Assembly (NCBI GenBank): GCA_963735025.1
Contig: CAVTJG010000008.1
Coordinates: forward strand, 62,001 to 126,000
Source: JAABRB01 sp963735025
GTDB taxonomy: Bacteria > Pseudomonadota > Gammaproteobacteria > Burkholderiales > SG8-39
Reading direction: 5' to 3'
DNA: 64,000 bases
Under the pieces are notes generated by a model. The model had not been told where the DNA came from. It ran no database searches and was given only the letters and a program-made list of their open reading frames with translations. Every line of letters begins with the position of its first letter. The first letter of the stretch is position 1. This document shows positions 56,300 to 64,000 of this stretch, piece by piece. Position numbers and translations under genes: made by a program.

Positions 56300-56585
56300 G
56301 ACGGCCGACTCCTCCGCTAGACCTCCGTCTCCGCGCAATGCGCGTGCCAGGAACAGGTTTTCTTTGTTGCTCAGGAAGTTAGAGGAAGGTATGCCGCGCG
56401 ATAGTCCCTCCGCGATGTCGCCTCGCCCCGACGGGTCGCGCGCGCTTCGCGCGTGAGAGCCCGGCCCTTCAGGAGGTTGCGCTGTCGCCAGCGGACGACA
56501 GCATGCGCGTCAGGTGCCGCTCAACGCGCTCCCAACGTAAAGGTGGCGGGCGGCGGACCCGACCAGGCATGCTGCCGAACGTGAA

Positions 56586-56912
56586 CTAGTGCGCCTTTTG
56601 CGGGCTGCAGTAGTCAAACCCGTCGTGCCAACCGACCCCGTACTGTCCGCCTTCCTTCGGCCGCGTGCCGGCTTGCCCAGCGCGGACTGCGGTGCAGCCG
56701 TCGGTGAATCCGCGCCGGAACTCGGGCGGAAAACCCGAAAGATTGATGGCACGCGTCACGGTTTCGGGGTCTTCGGCACCCGGTCGGATCGGCTCGAGCG
56801 GCCCGCACGCGGCGAGCACGCACGCGACCGCCAACGGCCAGCAGACGAGCGAGCGCCGCGACACTGCGGCGAGGCGGCCGCGGAAGCACACGCCCGAAAG
56901 AAAGGGCTTCAT
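56586..56912 (-). CDS. Small putative lipoprotein, 108 aa
   Basis: The N-terminus (CWPLAVACVLAACGPLEP) contains a lipobox VLAAC, predicting acylation. The mature part has FPPEFRRGFTDGCTAVRAGQ and GVGWHDGFDYC, with paired cysteines and aromatic-glycine spacing. I do not recognise a named family. Its ATG overlaps the regulator stop by four bases (ATGA), so it is the fourth gene of the histidine kinase operon. Confidence 0.8.
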   Translation of the reverse strand: MKPFLSGVCFRGRLAAVSRRSLVCWPLAVACVLAACGPLEPIRPGAEDPETVTRAINLSGFPPEFRRGFTDGCTAVRAGQAGTRPKEGGQYGVGWHDGFDYCSPQKAH

Positions 56913-58294
56913 GCTCCCTGCCTGGCCTCCTTGAACATCGCGGGCTGCAACTGATGGCGTTCGAGCAGTTTGTAGAATTCCGTCCGGTTGCGCCGTGCAA
57001 GGCGCGCCGCCTTAGTCACGTTTCCGCCCGTGATGCGCAGCAGCCGGATCAGATAGTCGCGCTCGAAGGCGCGCTTCGCCTCGTCCAGCGGCGTCAGTCC
57101 CTGCGGTTCTGCCCGCAGTGCGGATTGGACCAGCGTGGCAGGGATGATCGTGCCGGTCGAGAGCGCGACCGACTGCTCGATCACGTTCTGGAGCTGGCGG
57201 ACATTACCCGGCCAGGGCGCACCGATCAGGAGCTCGAGCGCCTCGGGCGCAAAAGTGCGCACGTCCTTCGCATAGCGCAGCGCGACCGATTTGAGAAAGT
57301 GCTGCGCGAGGGGGACGATGTCCTCGCGGCGGTCGGCCAGCGCCGGCAGCCTGAACGACACGACGTTCAGCCGATAGTAGAGATCCTCGCGGAACTCCCC
57401 GCTGGTCACTCGCCCTTCGAGATCGCGATGCGTCGCCGAGATGATCCGGACGTCCACGGAAAGCGTCTGCGTTGCGCCGACCGGCCGCACTTCGCGGTCC
57501 TGAAGGGTCCGCAGAAGCTTCGCCTGCAGGGCGAGCGGCATGTCACCGATCTCGTCGAGAAAGATCGTGCCGCCGTCCGCCGCCTGGAACAGGCCCTTGT
57601 GATCATAGCTTGCACCCGTGAACGCGCCCTTGCGGTGCCCGAACAGCTCGGATTCGAGCAACGGCTCCGGAATCGCAGCGCAATTGACGGTGACGAAAGG
57701 CTCCGCGGACCGCGGGCTCGCGTTGTGAATCGCGCGCGCAAGCAGCTCCTTGCCCGTGCCGCTGGCGCCGAAGATCAGCACCGACGCATCCGAGCGGGCA
57801 ACAAGATGCACCTGCCGGAGCAAATCCTCCATCACGGGATTCGCAGTCACGATTCCGGCGCGCCACGCCTCGCCTTCCGCCGTCGGCGCACCCACCGAGA
57901 GCCGGATTGCTTGCGCAACCTGGTCGAGGAGGGCTTTCCCGTCGAAAGGTTTCGGGACGAATCCGAAAACGCCGCGCCGGGTCGCATCAACGGCGTCGGG
58001 AATGGTCCCGTGCGCGGTGAGGATGATCACCGGCAGCGTAGGTGTCGACGTGCGGATCGCATCGAAGAGGGCCAGCCCGTCCATGCCGCCCATCTTGAGA
58101 TCGGTGATCACCACTTCCGGCCGCGCGACAGCGATCGACGCAAGCGCCTTTTCGCCGCTTTCGGCGGAGTGCACTGCGTAGCCTGCCGCCGAAAGCCGCA
58201 TGCCGAGCAGCTTCAGGATGTCGGGATCATCGTCGACGATGAGTACGTTGTGTTGAGTCACTGGTGTCCTTGCAATGTTCAGATTCGGTGTCAT
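56909..58294 (-). CDS. glrR: Sigma-54-dependent response regulator, GlrR/QseF-like
   Basis: 461-aa NtrC-family regulator. The receiver domain has LIVDDDPDILK and the phospho-acceptor in VVITDLKMGGMDGL; the AAA+ domain has Walker A FGASGTGKELLARAIH, the sigma-54 contact GAFTGA, and Walker B GGTIFLDEIGDM; the C-terminal Fis helix-turn-helix is GGNVTKAARLARRNRTEFYK. Lies downstream of a QseG-like lipoprotein and a histidine kinase, the GlrK-QseG-GlrR gene order. Targets would be sigma-54 promoters, in enterobacteria the glmY small RNA; that target is not assumed here. Confidence 0.93.
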   Translation of the reverse strand: MTPNLNIARTPVTQHNVLIVDDDPDILKLLGMRLSAAGYAVHSAESGEKALASIAVARPEVVITDLKMGGMDGLALFDAIRTSTPTLPVIILTAHGTIPDAVDATRRGVFGFVPKPFDGKALLDQVAQAIRLSVGAPTAEGEAWRAGIVTANPVMEDLLRQVHLVARSDASVLIFGASGTGKELLARAIHNASPRSAEPFVTVNCAAIPEPLLESELFGHRKGAFTGASYDHKGLFQAADGGTIFLDEIGDMPLALQAKLLRTLQDREVRPVGATQTLSVDVRIISATHRDLEGRVTSGEFREDLYYRLNVVSFRLPALADRREDIVPLAQHFLKSVALRYAKDVRTFAPEALELLIGAPWPGNVRQLQNVIEQSVALSTGTIIPATLVQSALRAEPQGLTPLDEAKRAFERDYLIRLLRITGGNVTKAARLARRNRTEFYKLLERHQLQPAMFKEARQGA

Positions 58295-58848
58295 TGTTTC
58301 GCCGGCGGTGCCGGCTGCCCTCGCTCGATGATGGTCCGTTCGATCGCGCGTAGCGCGTCGAGTTGCTCCCTGAGTTGCTCGGCGCGTCCACGCGCCGTCA
58401 CGCTTTCTGCGACCTGCGCGTGCAAGATCGCCCCGAACTGGCGCAGCTTGTCGTAAGTCGGCCCCGCCTTGGCGTACGGCTCCAGAAGGCTAATCGCCCG
58501 CACGTCGTCCTGAAACGACGTGCCCGGCATCGCGGCCAGCAGCGCGACGCGAATGCGATTGTATGGGCTGGCGTCACGGGAAAAGGTCTGGCCCGCGGCC
58601 ATGTATTCGCGGCGCTGCTCTTCGGGCTTCATGGCCGCGACACGACTGTAGTAGCCGACGAGGTCCGCGAGCTGCTTCATATCTTCGGGAATGGGAATCT
58701 GGACAGTCTCCGTGACAGTCTCCGTGACAGTCTCCTTGACCGCCTCTTTGCCCGTCTCATTGACCGTCCCGGGCGCGGTGCACGCCGCGGGCACGAGCGC
58801 CATGACGCACCAGAGAAACGCTTCGATCACGCGTCGTCCGAACTTCAC
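58291..58848 (-). CDS. QseG/YfhG-like lipoprotein with tetrapeptide repeats
   Basis: 185 aa. Signal with lipobox (VMALVPAACTAPG). Residues near 30-50 consist of KETVTETVTETV-type repeats coded by 12-nt units, then an alpha-helical periplasmic domain and a C-terminal coiled-coil-like stretch (GRAEQLREQLDALRAIERTI). Position between kinase and regulator, with ATGA overlaps on both sides, identifies it as the QseG-type third component, presumed to modulate the kinase. Confidence 0.82.
   Translation of the reverse strand: MKFGRRVIEAFLWCVMALVPAACTAPGTVNETGKEAVKETVTETVTETVQIPIPEDMKQLADLVGYYSRVAAMKPEEQRREYMAAGQTFSRDASPYNRIRVALLAAMPGTSFQDDVRAISLLEPYAKAGPTYDKLRQFGAILHAQVAESVTARGRAEQLREQLDALRAIERTIIERGQPAPPAKQ
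58702..58761 (+). repeat. Coding minisatellite, 12-nt units inside the QseG-like gene
   Basis: On the plus strand GACAGTCTCCGT occurs twice (58702-58725), then GACAGTCTCCTT and two decayed units up to 58761. They encode the E-T-V-T type repeat directly after the lipid anchor. The unit keeps frame, so copy number changes alter linker length only. Confidence 0.8.
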
Positions 58849-60296
58849 GCGGTGCCCTCCCCAATCGGCAGCTTGACGCGGAAGTGCGCGCCCGCGGACG
58901 CGTCGACCAGCTCGATCGTGCCTTCGTGCGCGCGCACCAGCTCTTGCGTAATGGCCAGACCGAGGCCGCTGCCCTGAACCCGCTCGCCTGGCGCCCGTGC
59001 TCCCCGGAAGAACCAGTCGAACACCTTCTCGCGATGCTCGTGCGCGATGCCCGGACCGCGGTCGATCACATCGACATACGCCGCACCCTCGGATTGCGAG
59101 ACCCCGATGGTGATCGTCCCGCCCACGGGCGAGTGCTTGACCGCGTTAGACACCAGATTGTCGAGCAGCGTTCGCAGCTTGTCCCGATCGGCAAGCACAG
59201 GCGTCGGGTAGGCAGACACTTCCAGCTTGATCGAACGCGCCGCGGCGGCGAGCTTGTGCGTTTCGGCGACGGCCCTGGCGACATCCGCGACGTCGAGTGG
59301 CTTGCGGTCGATCTGACCGATCGCTGCGACCGTGCGCTGGTAGTCCAGAAGGTCCTCGATGAGGCGCTGCAGCTGCACGCCGTTCGCCTGCAGGATGGAG
59401 ACGATCTCCCTCTGCTGGGCGGAAAGCGTTCCCGCCGTTCCGTCGGCGAGCAGCTCCGTGCCCTCGCGCAGCGCGGTGAGCGGCGTCTTGAGCTCGTGGG
59501 ACACGTGGCGCAGAAAGCGCAGTTTCTGCTCTTCGAGCGCCACCAGCCGGCGCCGCAGCCACTCGAGCTGCTCGCCCAGATACTCGAGATCGCCCGGACC
59601 CTGGACGCGTATCGGGCTGGAAAATTCCGCCGCACCGAGCTGGCGAATCGCGCGGTCGAGTTGCCCGATCGGCCGGGCGATGAGAAATGCGAACAAGGCG
59701 GCAATCAGCAGACCGAGCAGAAGCGCGGCGTAGAGTTGCAAGTACAGCAGCCGCTGCGTGTCCGCGGCCGATTCGCGAACGCGGTTGACCTCGCGATCGA
59801 TCAGCAGCGTCGACTCGTTCAGCACCGCTTTGGCCATCTCCGAAAGATCCACGTAGCCCTGAACGAGCTGCCCGCGCTCGGCGGCTGCGCCGAGCGGTTT
59901 GCCGAGCGTGCGGAACAGTGCCTGCTCCCAGTCGATCGTGCGATTCAACGCCGCCAGCTGCCCCTCGTCGAGCGGCAGCAGCGACAGCTCGCTCGTGGTG
60001 CGTTTGAAGTTTGCACGGATCTTCATGTAGTCCACGAGCAGGCCCGAGTCGTCCAGGATCACGTACTGCCGCACGATGCGCTCCATGGAAAGCGCCTGTT
60101 CCATGAGAAGCCGGGAGCCGCGCGCGGCCTGCGCCGCCTGGTCGATCGTGCTTTCGCTTTGCCGCGCGAGGTCCTGGACCGACAGCGCGGCATTGACGAG
60201 CGCAAGCACGAGCGGCGCCGCCACCACCGCGAAACCTATCGCAAGCAGCCGCAGCAACGATCGCGGGTAATATCGGTGCGAGAGTCCGAGCCGCAT
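58845..60296 (-). CDS. glrK: Sensor histidine kinase, GlrK/QseE-like
   Basis: 483-aa membrane kinase. Helix 1 (LLRLLAIGFAVVAAPLVLAL) and helix 2 (LYAALLLGLLIAALFAFLIA) bracket a helical periplasmic domain of about 150 residues; a HAMP follows. The phospho-acceptor histidine is in FLRHVSHELKTPLTAL, with N-box LVSNAVKHSP and G-boxes DRGPGIAHEHR and GSGLGLAITQEL. Intact. First gene of the leftward four-gene operon. Divergent from folA; the 142-nt gap is AT-richer but shows no well-spaced promoter. Confidence 0.94.
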   Translation of the reverse strand: MRLGLSHRYYPRSLLRLLAIGFAVVAAPLVLALVNAALSVQDLARQSESTIDQAAQAARGSRLLMEQALSMERIVRQYVILDDSGLLVDYMKIRANFKRTTSELSLLPLDEGQLAALNRTIDWEQALFRTLGKPLGAAAERGQLVQGYVDLSEMAKAVLNESTLLIDREVNRVRESAADTQRLLYLQLYAALLLGLLIAALFAFLIARPIGQLDRAIRQLGAAEFSSPIRVQGPGDLEYLGEQLEWLRRRLVALEEQKLRFLRHVSHELKTPLTALREGTELLADGTAGTLSAQQREIVSILQANGVQLQRLIEDLLDYQRTVAAIGQIDRKPLDVADVARAVAETHKLAAAARSIKLEVSAYPTPVLADRDKLRTLLDNLVSNAVKHSPVGGTITIGVSQSEGAAYVDVIDRGPGIAHEHREKVFDWFFRGARAPGERVQGSGLGLAITQELVRAHEGTIELVDASAGAHFRVKLPIGEGTA

Positions 60297-60438
60297 TGAC
60301 TGTCGATATGGCCGCTAGACTGGCCACGCAAAGTTGCAAACCTGTGATGTTGCATACTCAAAATGCCATCGTCATGATACAGGGGACTACGCGCGAGCGT
60401 CCGGGTGGCGTGCCGCCGGCTCCTGGAGAAAGGCCGAG

Positions 60439-60948
60439 ATGGTGCCGAGCATAACCCTCGTCGCCGCGCTTGCCCGCAATCGCGTGATCGGACGGCGCAA
60501 CGAGCTTCCCTGGAGACTGCCCGAGGACTTGCGCCGATTCAAGGCGCTTACGCTCGGGCGTCCTGTCGTGATGGGACGACGGACCTACGAGTCGATCCTC
60601 GGCAGCCTCGGCCGTCCGCTCCCGGAACGGCTCAACATCGTCGTGACACGATCTCCGGACTTTGCTGCGCCGGGTTGCATCGTCGCGGCGTCGCTCGCGG
60701 CCGCGTATGCCGCAGCCGGCCCAGTGCCCGAGGTCTGCGTGATCGGCGGCGCGGAAATCTACCGCGCCGCGCTCCCTGGCGCGAATCGTCTCCACCTCAC
60801 GGAAATAGACGCCGATTTCGACGGTGACGCACGATTTCCTGAACTGCCCGCCGGCGCCTGGCACGAAGTATCGCGCGAGCCGCATCCGCCGAACGCAGGT
60901 TTCGCGCACGGTTTTGCGTTCGTCGTTTACGAGCGGATCGGTGGCTAA
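60439..60948 (+). CDS. folA: Dihydrofolate reductase
   Basis: 169-aa DHFR: LVAALARNRVIGRRNELPWR with the catalytic acidic region LPEDLRRFKALTLGRPVVMG, VVMGRRTYESI and VCVIGGAEIYRAAL. The ATG at 60439 follows GGAGAAAGG. Supplies tetrahydrofolate consumed by ThyA. The stop overlaps the opposing thioesterase stop. Confidence 0.97.
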   Translation: MVPSITLVAALARNRVIGRRNELPWRLPEDLRRFKALTLGRPVVMGRRTYESILGSLGRPLPERLNIVVTRSPDFAAPGCIVAASLAAAYAAAGPVPEVCVIGGAEIYRAALPGANRLHLTEIDADFDGDARFPELPAGAWHEVSREPHPPNAGFAHGFAFVVYERIGG

Positions 60949-61406
60949 CCTGCGTTCGGCGTGTCCGGGCGGCCGCGCAGACACATCAGCGTCTGCAGGC
61001 CGTAGGCACAGGATCTTGCAGCGCCGTCCTTTACGGCCAGGACCTCGAGCTCGCAAACGGTCAGGGAGCGCCCGCTCCGCTTGACCCGCCCGACTGCGAC
61101 GAGCTTTTCGCCTTCCGCCGGCGATACGAGGTTCATCTTGTACTCGACGGTGAGCACCGAACTGTCCGCCGGAAACAGCGTGAATCCCGCATACCCCCCG
61201 GCCGAGTCCGCGATCGTGCTCGTGACGCCGGCATGAAAATAGCCGTGCTGCTGGGTCAGGTCCTCGCGGTACGGTAGTTCGATCTCGACGTGCCCGGGCT
61301 CGACCCGGGTCATCCGCGCGCCGATGAGGCGCATGATTCCCTGGCGCTCGAAGCTCGCGAGGATCCGGGCCGCGTAGTCGGGATCGGGTGCTGTGAAGTC
61401 GGCCAT
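60945..61406 (-). CDS. PaaI-family hotdog thioesterase
   Basis: 153-aa hotdog protein starting MADFTAPDPDYAARI at 61406, with AGGAG upstream. The core has GHVEIELPYREDLTQQHGYF, HAGVTSTIADSAGGYAGFTL and SVLTVEYKMNLVSPAEGEKL. The HxGxxxxxxD pattern is that of YbgC/PaaI-type acyl-CoA thioesterases. Substrate unknown. Convergent with folA with a 4-bp stop overlap. Confidence 0.9.
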   Translation of the reverse strand: MADFTAPDPDYAARILASFERQGIMRLIGARMTRVEPGHVEIELPYREDLTQQHGYFHAGVTSTIADSAGGYAGFTLFPADSSVLTVEYKMNLVSPAEGEKLVAVGRVKRSGRSLTVCELEVLAVKDGAARSCAYGLQTLMCLRGRPDTPNAG

Positions 61407-61566
61407 GTGGTGCTCCTGCGAATGACAGTTCCCTCCGGAGCGCACAGTATCACCGTGGCATGGCGCGTGTGGTGGACGCGCGCAAGATTCGGGGTGCCCG
61501 GCGCGCATCGGGCGCGTATGCTCGCCGCTTTGCCGCTTTCCCGAATCCTCCGACACTCCCTCTCCG

Positions 61567-62427
61567 ATGACACCGCGCGATTCTCTTCTGCTCGTCGGCC
61601 TCGCCGCCATCTGGGGTGCTTCCTTCATCTTCATGCGCATCGCCGCACCCAGTTTCGGCGCACTGGCGCTTGCGGAAACGCGCGTGCTGATTGCCGGAAT
61701 CGCGCTGTTCAGCTACGCGGTCGCGGTCGGACGAGGCCTGCCCCGTCTCGCCGACTGGCGTACACATCTTTTCATTGGCGCCTTCAACTCCGGCATTCCG
61801 TTCGCGCTGTTCGCATTTGCCGCGCTCCATATCAGCGTCTCGTACATGGCGGTGCTCAATGCCACGAGCCCGCTGTTCGGCGCCCTGTTCGGCGTGGCGC
61901 TCGGCCGCGAGCGGCTCGGGCTAGGCAAGGGCATCGGAATATTGCTCGGGGTCGCAGGCGTCGCACTGCTGGTCGGGCTGGGCCCGATCGCAGTGACGGT
62001 CTGGACGTTCGCCGCCGCGGTCGCCTCGCTGGTCGCCTCGGCTTGTTACGGGTTCGCGGGCCACTACGCCAAGGCGCTCGGCGGGACCATGACGCCGCTC
62101 ACGCTTGCGCTCGGCAGTCAGCTGGGTGCCGCCGTCGTTCTCGCACCCGCGACGCTCTTCGCATTGCCGACCGGATTGCCGCCAGGGCGTGCCGTCGCGA
62201 GCGTCGCCGTGCTGGCAATTGTTTGCACGGCCGCCGCCTATCTCGCGTATTTCCGTCTGGTCGTGCGCATCGGTCCGGTGCGCGCGCTCACCGTGACTTT
62301 TCTCATTCCGGTGTTCGGGCTGCTCTGGGGAGCCGTGTTTTTCGGTGAGCCGATCACCGTCGGCATGATTGCCGGATGCGCGACAGTGCTCCTCGCGACC
62401 GGCCTGGTGCTGCGCGCGGAGCGGTGA
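61567..62427 (+). CDS. DMT superfamily transporter (EamA type)
   Basis: 286-aa exporter-like protein with ten hydrophobic segments arranged as two EamA repeats. The N-terminus LLLVGLAAIWGASFIFMRIA and ATSPLFGALFGVALGRERLG in repeat 1 have counterparts in repeat 2, VTFLIPVFGLLWGAVFFGEP. Substrate unknown, commonly amino acids or metabolites. Confidence 0.9.
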   Translation: MTPRDSLLLVGLAAIWGASFIFMRIAAPSFGALALAETRVLIAGIALFSYAVAVGRGLPRLADWRTHLFIGAFNSGIPFALFAFAALHISVSYMAVLNATSPLFGALFGVALGRERLGLGKGIGILLGVAGVALLVGLGPIAVTVWTFAAAVASLVASACYGFAGHYAKALGGTMTPLTLALGSQLGAAVVLAPATLFALPTGLPPGRAVASVAVLAIVCTAAAYLAYFRLVVRIGPVRALTVTFLIPVFGLLWGAVFFGEPITVGMIAGCATVLLATGLVLRAER

Positions 62428-62431
62428 CGGA

Positions 62432-62471
62432 TCAATCCCGCTCTGGATTCACGCTTGCGCGGGAATAACGG
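62432..62471. repeat. Dispersed palindromic repeat, family 1
   Basis: CAATCCCGCTCTGGATTCAC followed by GCTTGCGCGGGAATAACGG: a full unit in reverse orientation, with a decayed second half. Between converging DMT transporter and dcd genes. Confidence 0.68.
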
Positions 62472-62486
62472 CCAATTATGAGTTTC

Positions 62487-63056
62487 CTACCCCATACGCG
62501 GAAGCGTTACTCCTTGCTGACCCTGATATTTCCCCCCGCGATCCTTGTACGACGTCTCGCAGACCTCGTCGGACTCGAAGAAGATCACCTGCGCCACGCC
62601 CTCGTTCGCATAGATCTTCGCCGGTAGCGGCGTGGTGTTGGAGAACTCGAGCGTGACGAATCCTTCCCATTCTGGCTCGAAGGGCGTCACGTTGACGATG
62701 ATGCCGCAGCGCGCGTAGGTCGACTTGCCCAGGCAGATGGTCAAGACGTTGCGCGGAATCCTGAAGTACTCCACGGTGCGTGCGAGCGCGAACGAATTGG
62801 GCGGGATGATGCAAACGTCGCCGCGAAAGTCGACGAACGACTTCGCGTCGAAGTCCTTCGGGTCCACGATCGTGGAGTTGATGTTCGTGAAGATCTTGAA
62901 GTCCGGCGAGCACCGGATGTCGTAACCGTAGCTCGATGTGCCGAACGACACGACCTTGCGGCCCTCCACCGACTTGACCTGTCCCGGCTCGAAGGGCTCG
63001 ATCATGCGGTGCTCCTCCGCCATTCGGCGGATCCACTTGTCGGATTTGATGCTCAC
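62487..63056 (-). CDS. dcd: dCTP deaminase
   Basis: 189-aa trimeric enzyme forming dUTP for thymidylate synthesis. The family motif IPPNSFALARTVEYFRIPRN, catalytic glutamate in EPEWEGFVTLEFSNTTPLPA and the N-terminal GTSSYGYDIRCSPDF are present. Start GTG at 63056, with GGGGAGGA upstream. It supplies dUMP via dUTPase for ThyA. Downstream of mrp in the same orientation. Confidence 0.97.
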   Translation of the reverse strand: MSIKSDKWIRRMAEEHRMIEPFEPGQVKSVEGRKVVSFGTSSYGYDIRCSPDFKIFTNINSTIVDPKDFDAKSFVDFRGDVCIIPPNSFALARTVEYFRIPRNVLTICLGKSTYARCGIIVNVTPFEPEWEGFVTLEFSNTTPLPAKIYANEGVAQVIFFESDEVCETSYKDRGGKYQGQQGVTLPRMG

Positions 63057-63077
63057 TGAATCCTCCCCGCAAACGAC

Positions 63078-63101
63078 GACGGCGCCTTGCGCGGCGCCGT
63101 C
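63078..63101 (-). terminator. Hairpin between mrp and dcd
   Basis: GACGGCGCC/GGCGCCGTC perfect 9-bp stem with a 6-nt loop; the minus-strand tail GTCGTTTG is T-poor, so termination after mrp is uncertain. It ends only about 22 nt before the dcd start and could also affect dcd translation. The remaining 63102-63264 stretch shows nothing else. Confidence 0.45.
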
Positions 63102-63264
63102 AGGGTTTGATGCCTAGTTTCCTGCCGTCGTATCACAGTCGGCATTGTACGGTCTTCAGTCCGGACTCCTGCAATCCGCAGCACCTCCCGTCCGACTGTC
63201 GAGCGACGTCCGCTCCAACAAGCGGCGCTGCCTCGTCTGGCAAACGATTGGTTTCGACCGCCGA

Positions 63265-64000
63265 CTAGGTATTCTGAATCACTATGTTGGGGAATTTGCC
63301 GCTCATGTCCTTCTGGAGGTCGCCGATCTTGACCGCAATGCGCCGCGCGATCCGCCGATAGATTTCCGCGACGCGCCCGTCCGGATCGGACACGACGCTC
63401 GGCTTGCCCGAGTCGGCATATTCGCGGATGCTCATGTCAAGCGGCAGTGCGCCCAGGAACTCGGTCCCGTAGTCCTTGCACATCCGCTCGGCTCCGCCGG
63501 AGCCGAAGATCGATTCCTCGTGCCCGCAGTTCGAGCAGATGTGGATCGACATGTTCTCGACGATGCCGAGGATCGGAATGCCCACCTTCTCGAACATCTT
63601 GAGCCCCTTGCGCGCATCGATGAGCGCGATGTCCTGGGGCGTGGTGACGATCACCGCACCGGTCACTGGAACCTTCTGCGCAAGCGTGAGCTGGATGTCT
63701 CCCGTGCCGGGCGGCAGGTCGACCACGAGATAGTCGAGCGCGCGCCACTTCGTGTCCTTCAGCAGTTGCTCGAGCGCCTGGGTCACCATCGGCCCACGCC
63801 ACACCATCGGGGTGTCGACGTCGATCAGGAACCCGATCGAGCTCGCCTGGATGCCGTGGCCCGTCATCGGCTCGAGGCTCTTGCCGTCCTTCGACTCGGG
63901 CCGTCCAGTGATGCCGAGCATCGTCGGTTGTGATGGCCCGTAGATGTCGGCATCGAGCATGCCGACCGAGGCGCCCTCCGCGGCGAGCGCCAGGGCGAGA
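63265..64000 (-). CDS. apbC: Mrp/ApbC family Fe-S cluster carrier ATPase (5' end outside window)
   Basis: C-terminal 245 codons of a P-loop Fe-S scaffold/carrier. Walker B region VGMLDADIYGPSQPTMLG, the family motif FLIDVDTPMVWRGPMV, VVDLPPGTGDIQLTLAQ and the cluster-binding CSNCGHEESIFGSGG are visible; the Walker A lies outside. Frame is open to position 64000. Family members assemble Fe-S clusters on target proteins such as XdhA and Rieske enzymes. Ends 208 nt before dcd. Confidence 0.95.
   Translation of the reverse strand, partial: LALALAAEGASVGMLDADIYGPSQPTMLGITGRPESKDGKSLEPMTGHGIQASSIGFLIDVDTPMVWRGPMVTQALEQLLKDTKWRALDYLVVDLPPGTGDIQLTLAQKVPVTGAVIVTTPQDIALIDARKGLKMFEKVGIPILGIVENMSIHICSNCGHEESIFGSGGAERMCKDYGTEFLGALPLDMSIREYADSGKPSVVSDPDGRVAEIYRRIARRIAVKIGDLQKDMSGKFPNIVIQNT

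Noticed and set aside
56954..58456. A 500-codon plus-strand frame opposite the sigma-54 regulator
   Set aside because: Mirror of the glrR reading frame, arginine-rich and domain-free.
58884..60299. A 471-codon plus-strand frame opposite the histidine kinase
   Set aside because: Antisense shadow of the kinase, which has all catalytic boxes.

Overview
The window is high-GC, densely coded bacterial chromosome with the gene neighbourhoods of a betaproteobacterium (Burkholderiales/Rhodocyclales type): murJ-sirB1-ribF-ileS, rpsT-DUF3579-argD-argF-argG, dxs-ispA-xseB and thyA/folA. I see no phage, transposase, plasmid functions, rRNA, tRNA or CRISPR. Both ends are cut: ileS runs off position 1 and an Mrp/ApbC gene runs off position 64000.

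Layout. 1-6.2 kb: leftward housekeeping block (murJ, sirB1, ribF, ileS). 6.3-14.2 kb: rpsT, DUF3579, a basic amino acid decarboxylase, a small unknown protein and an orphan ParA sit inside an otherwise classical arginine block (argD, argF, argG). 14.2-19.9 kb: rightward operon-like run of a LigB-type dioxygenase, hydroxypyruvate isomerase, tartronate semialdehyde reductase, an allantoate/carbamoyl-amino acid amidohydrolase, an M20 peptidase and a cyclophilin-like protein. 20-41.7 kb: a large purine-degradation region: PuuD-type membrane urate oxidase with cytochrome c tail, an NMT1-type ABC transporter, frmA, 8-oxoguanine deaminase, guanine deaminase, a BMP-type nucleoside/purine ABC importer, xdhA-xdhB-xdhC, puuE-type allantoinase, OHCU decarboxylase, hydroxyisourate hydrolase, a second BMP-type lipoprotein and a divergent transthyretin-like paralogue. 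Together these can import purines or nucleosides, deaminate guanine, oxidise hypoxanthine/xanthine to urate, open the urate ring and release ureides toward glyoxylate, which Hyi and GlxR could feed into glycerate. Glyoxylate carboligase is not in the window.

41.7-54.5 kb: MFS transporter, YajQ, a glutamine amidotransferase, two tail-to-tail retropepsin-like proteases, folE2, dxs-ispA-xseB, a Rieske oxygenase, a mercaptopyruvate-type sulfurtransferase, a DUF2784 membrane protein and a receiver-Ser/Thr kinase fusion. 54.5-64 kb: thyA and folA separated by a leftward GlrK-QseG-GlrR-like signalling operon, then a thioesterase, a DMT exporter, dcd and mrp.

Sixteen genes between about 0.7 and 46.3 kb appear broken by single-base frameshifts, at roughly 25 sites. 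About 21 behave as one extra base and four as one missing base. No gene right of 46.5 kb is affected. Removing or adding one base restores full family length and canonical motifs in each case, and neighbouring genes keep their 4-bp start/stop overlaps. I therefore annotate these as intact genes with probable sequencing or assembly indels, not pseudogenes. The most interesting biology is the LigB-centred operon, the transthyretin-like paralogue that lost the catalytic arginine, the receiver-kinase fusion, and two families of dispersed palindromic repeats.
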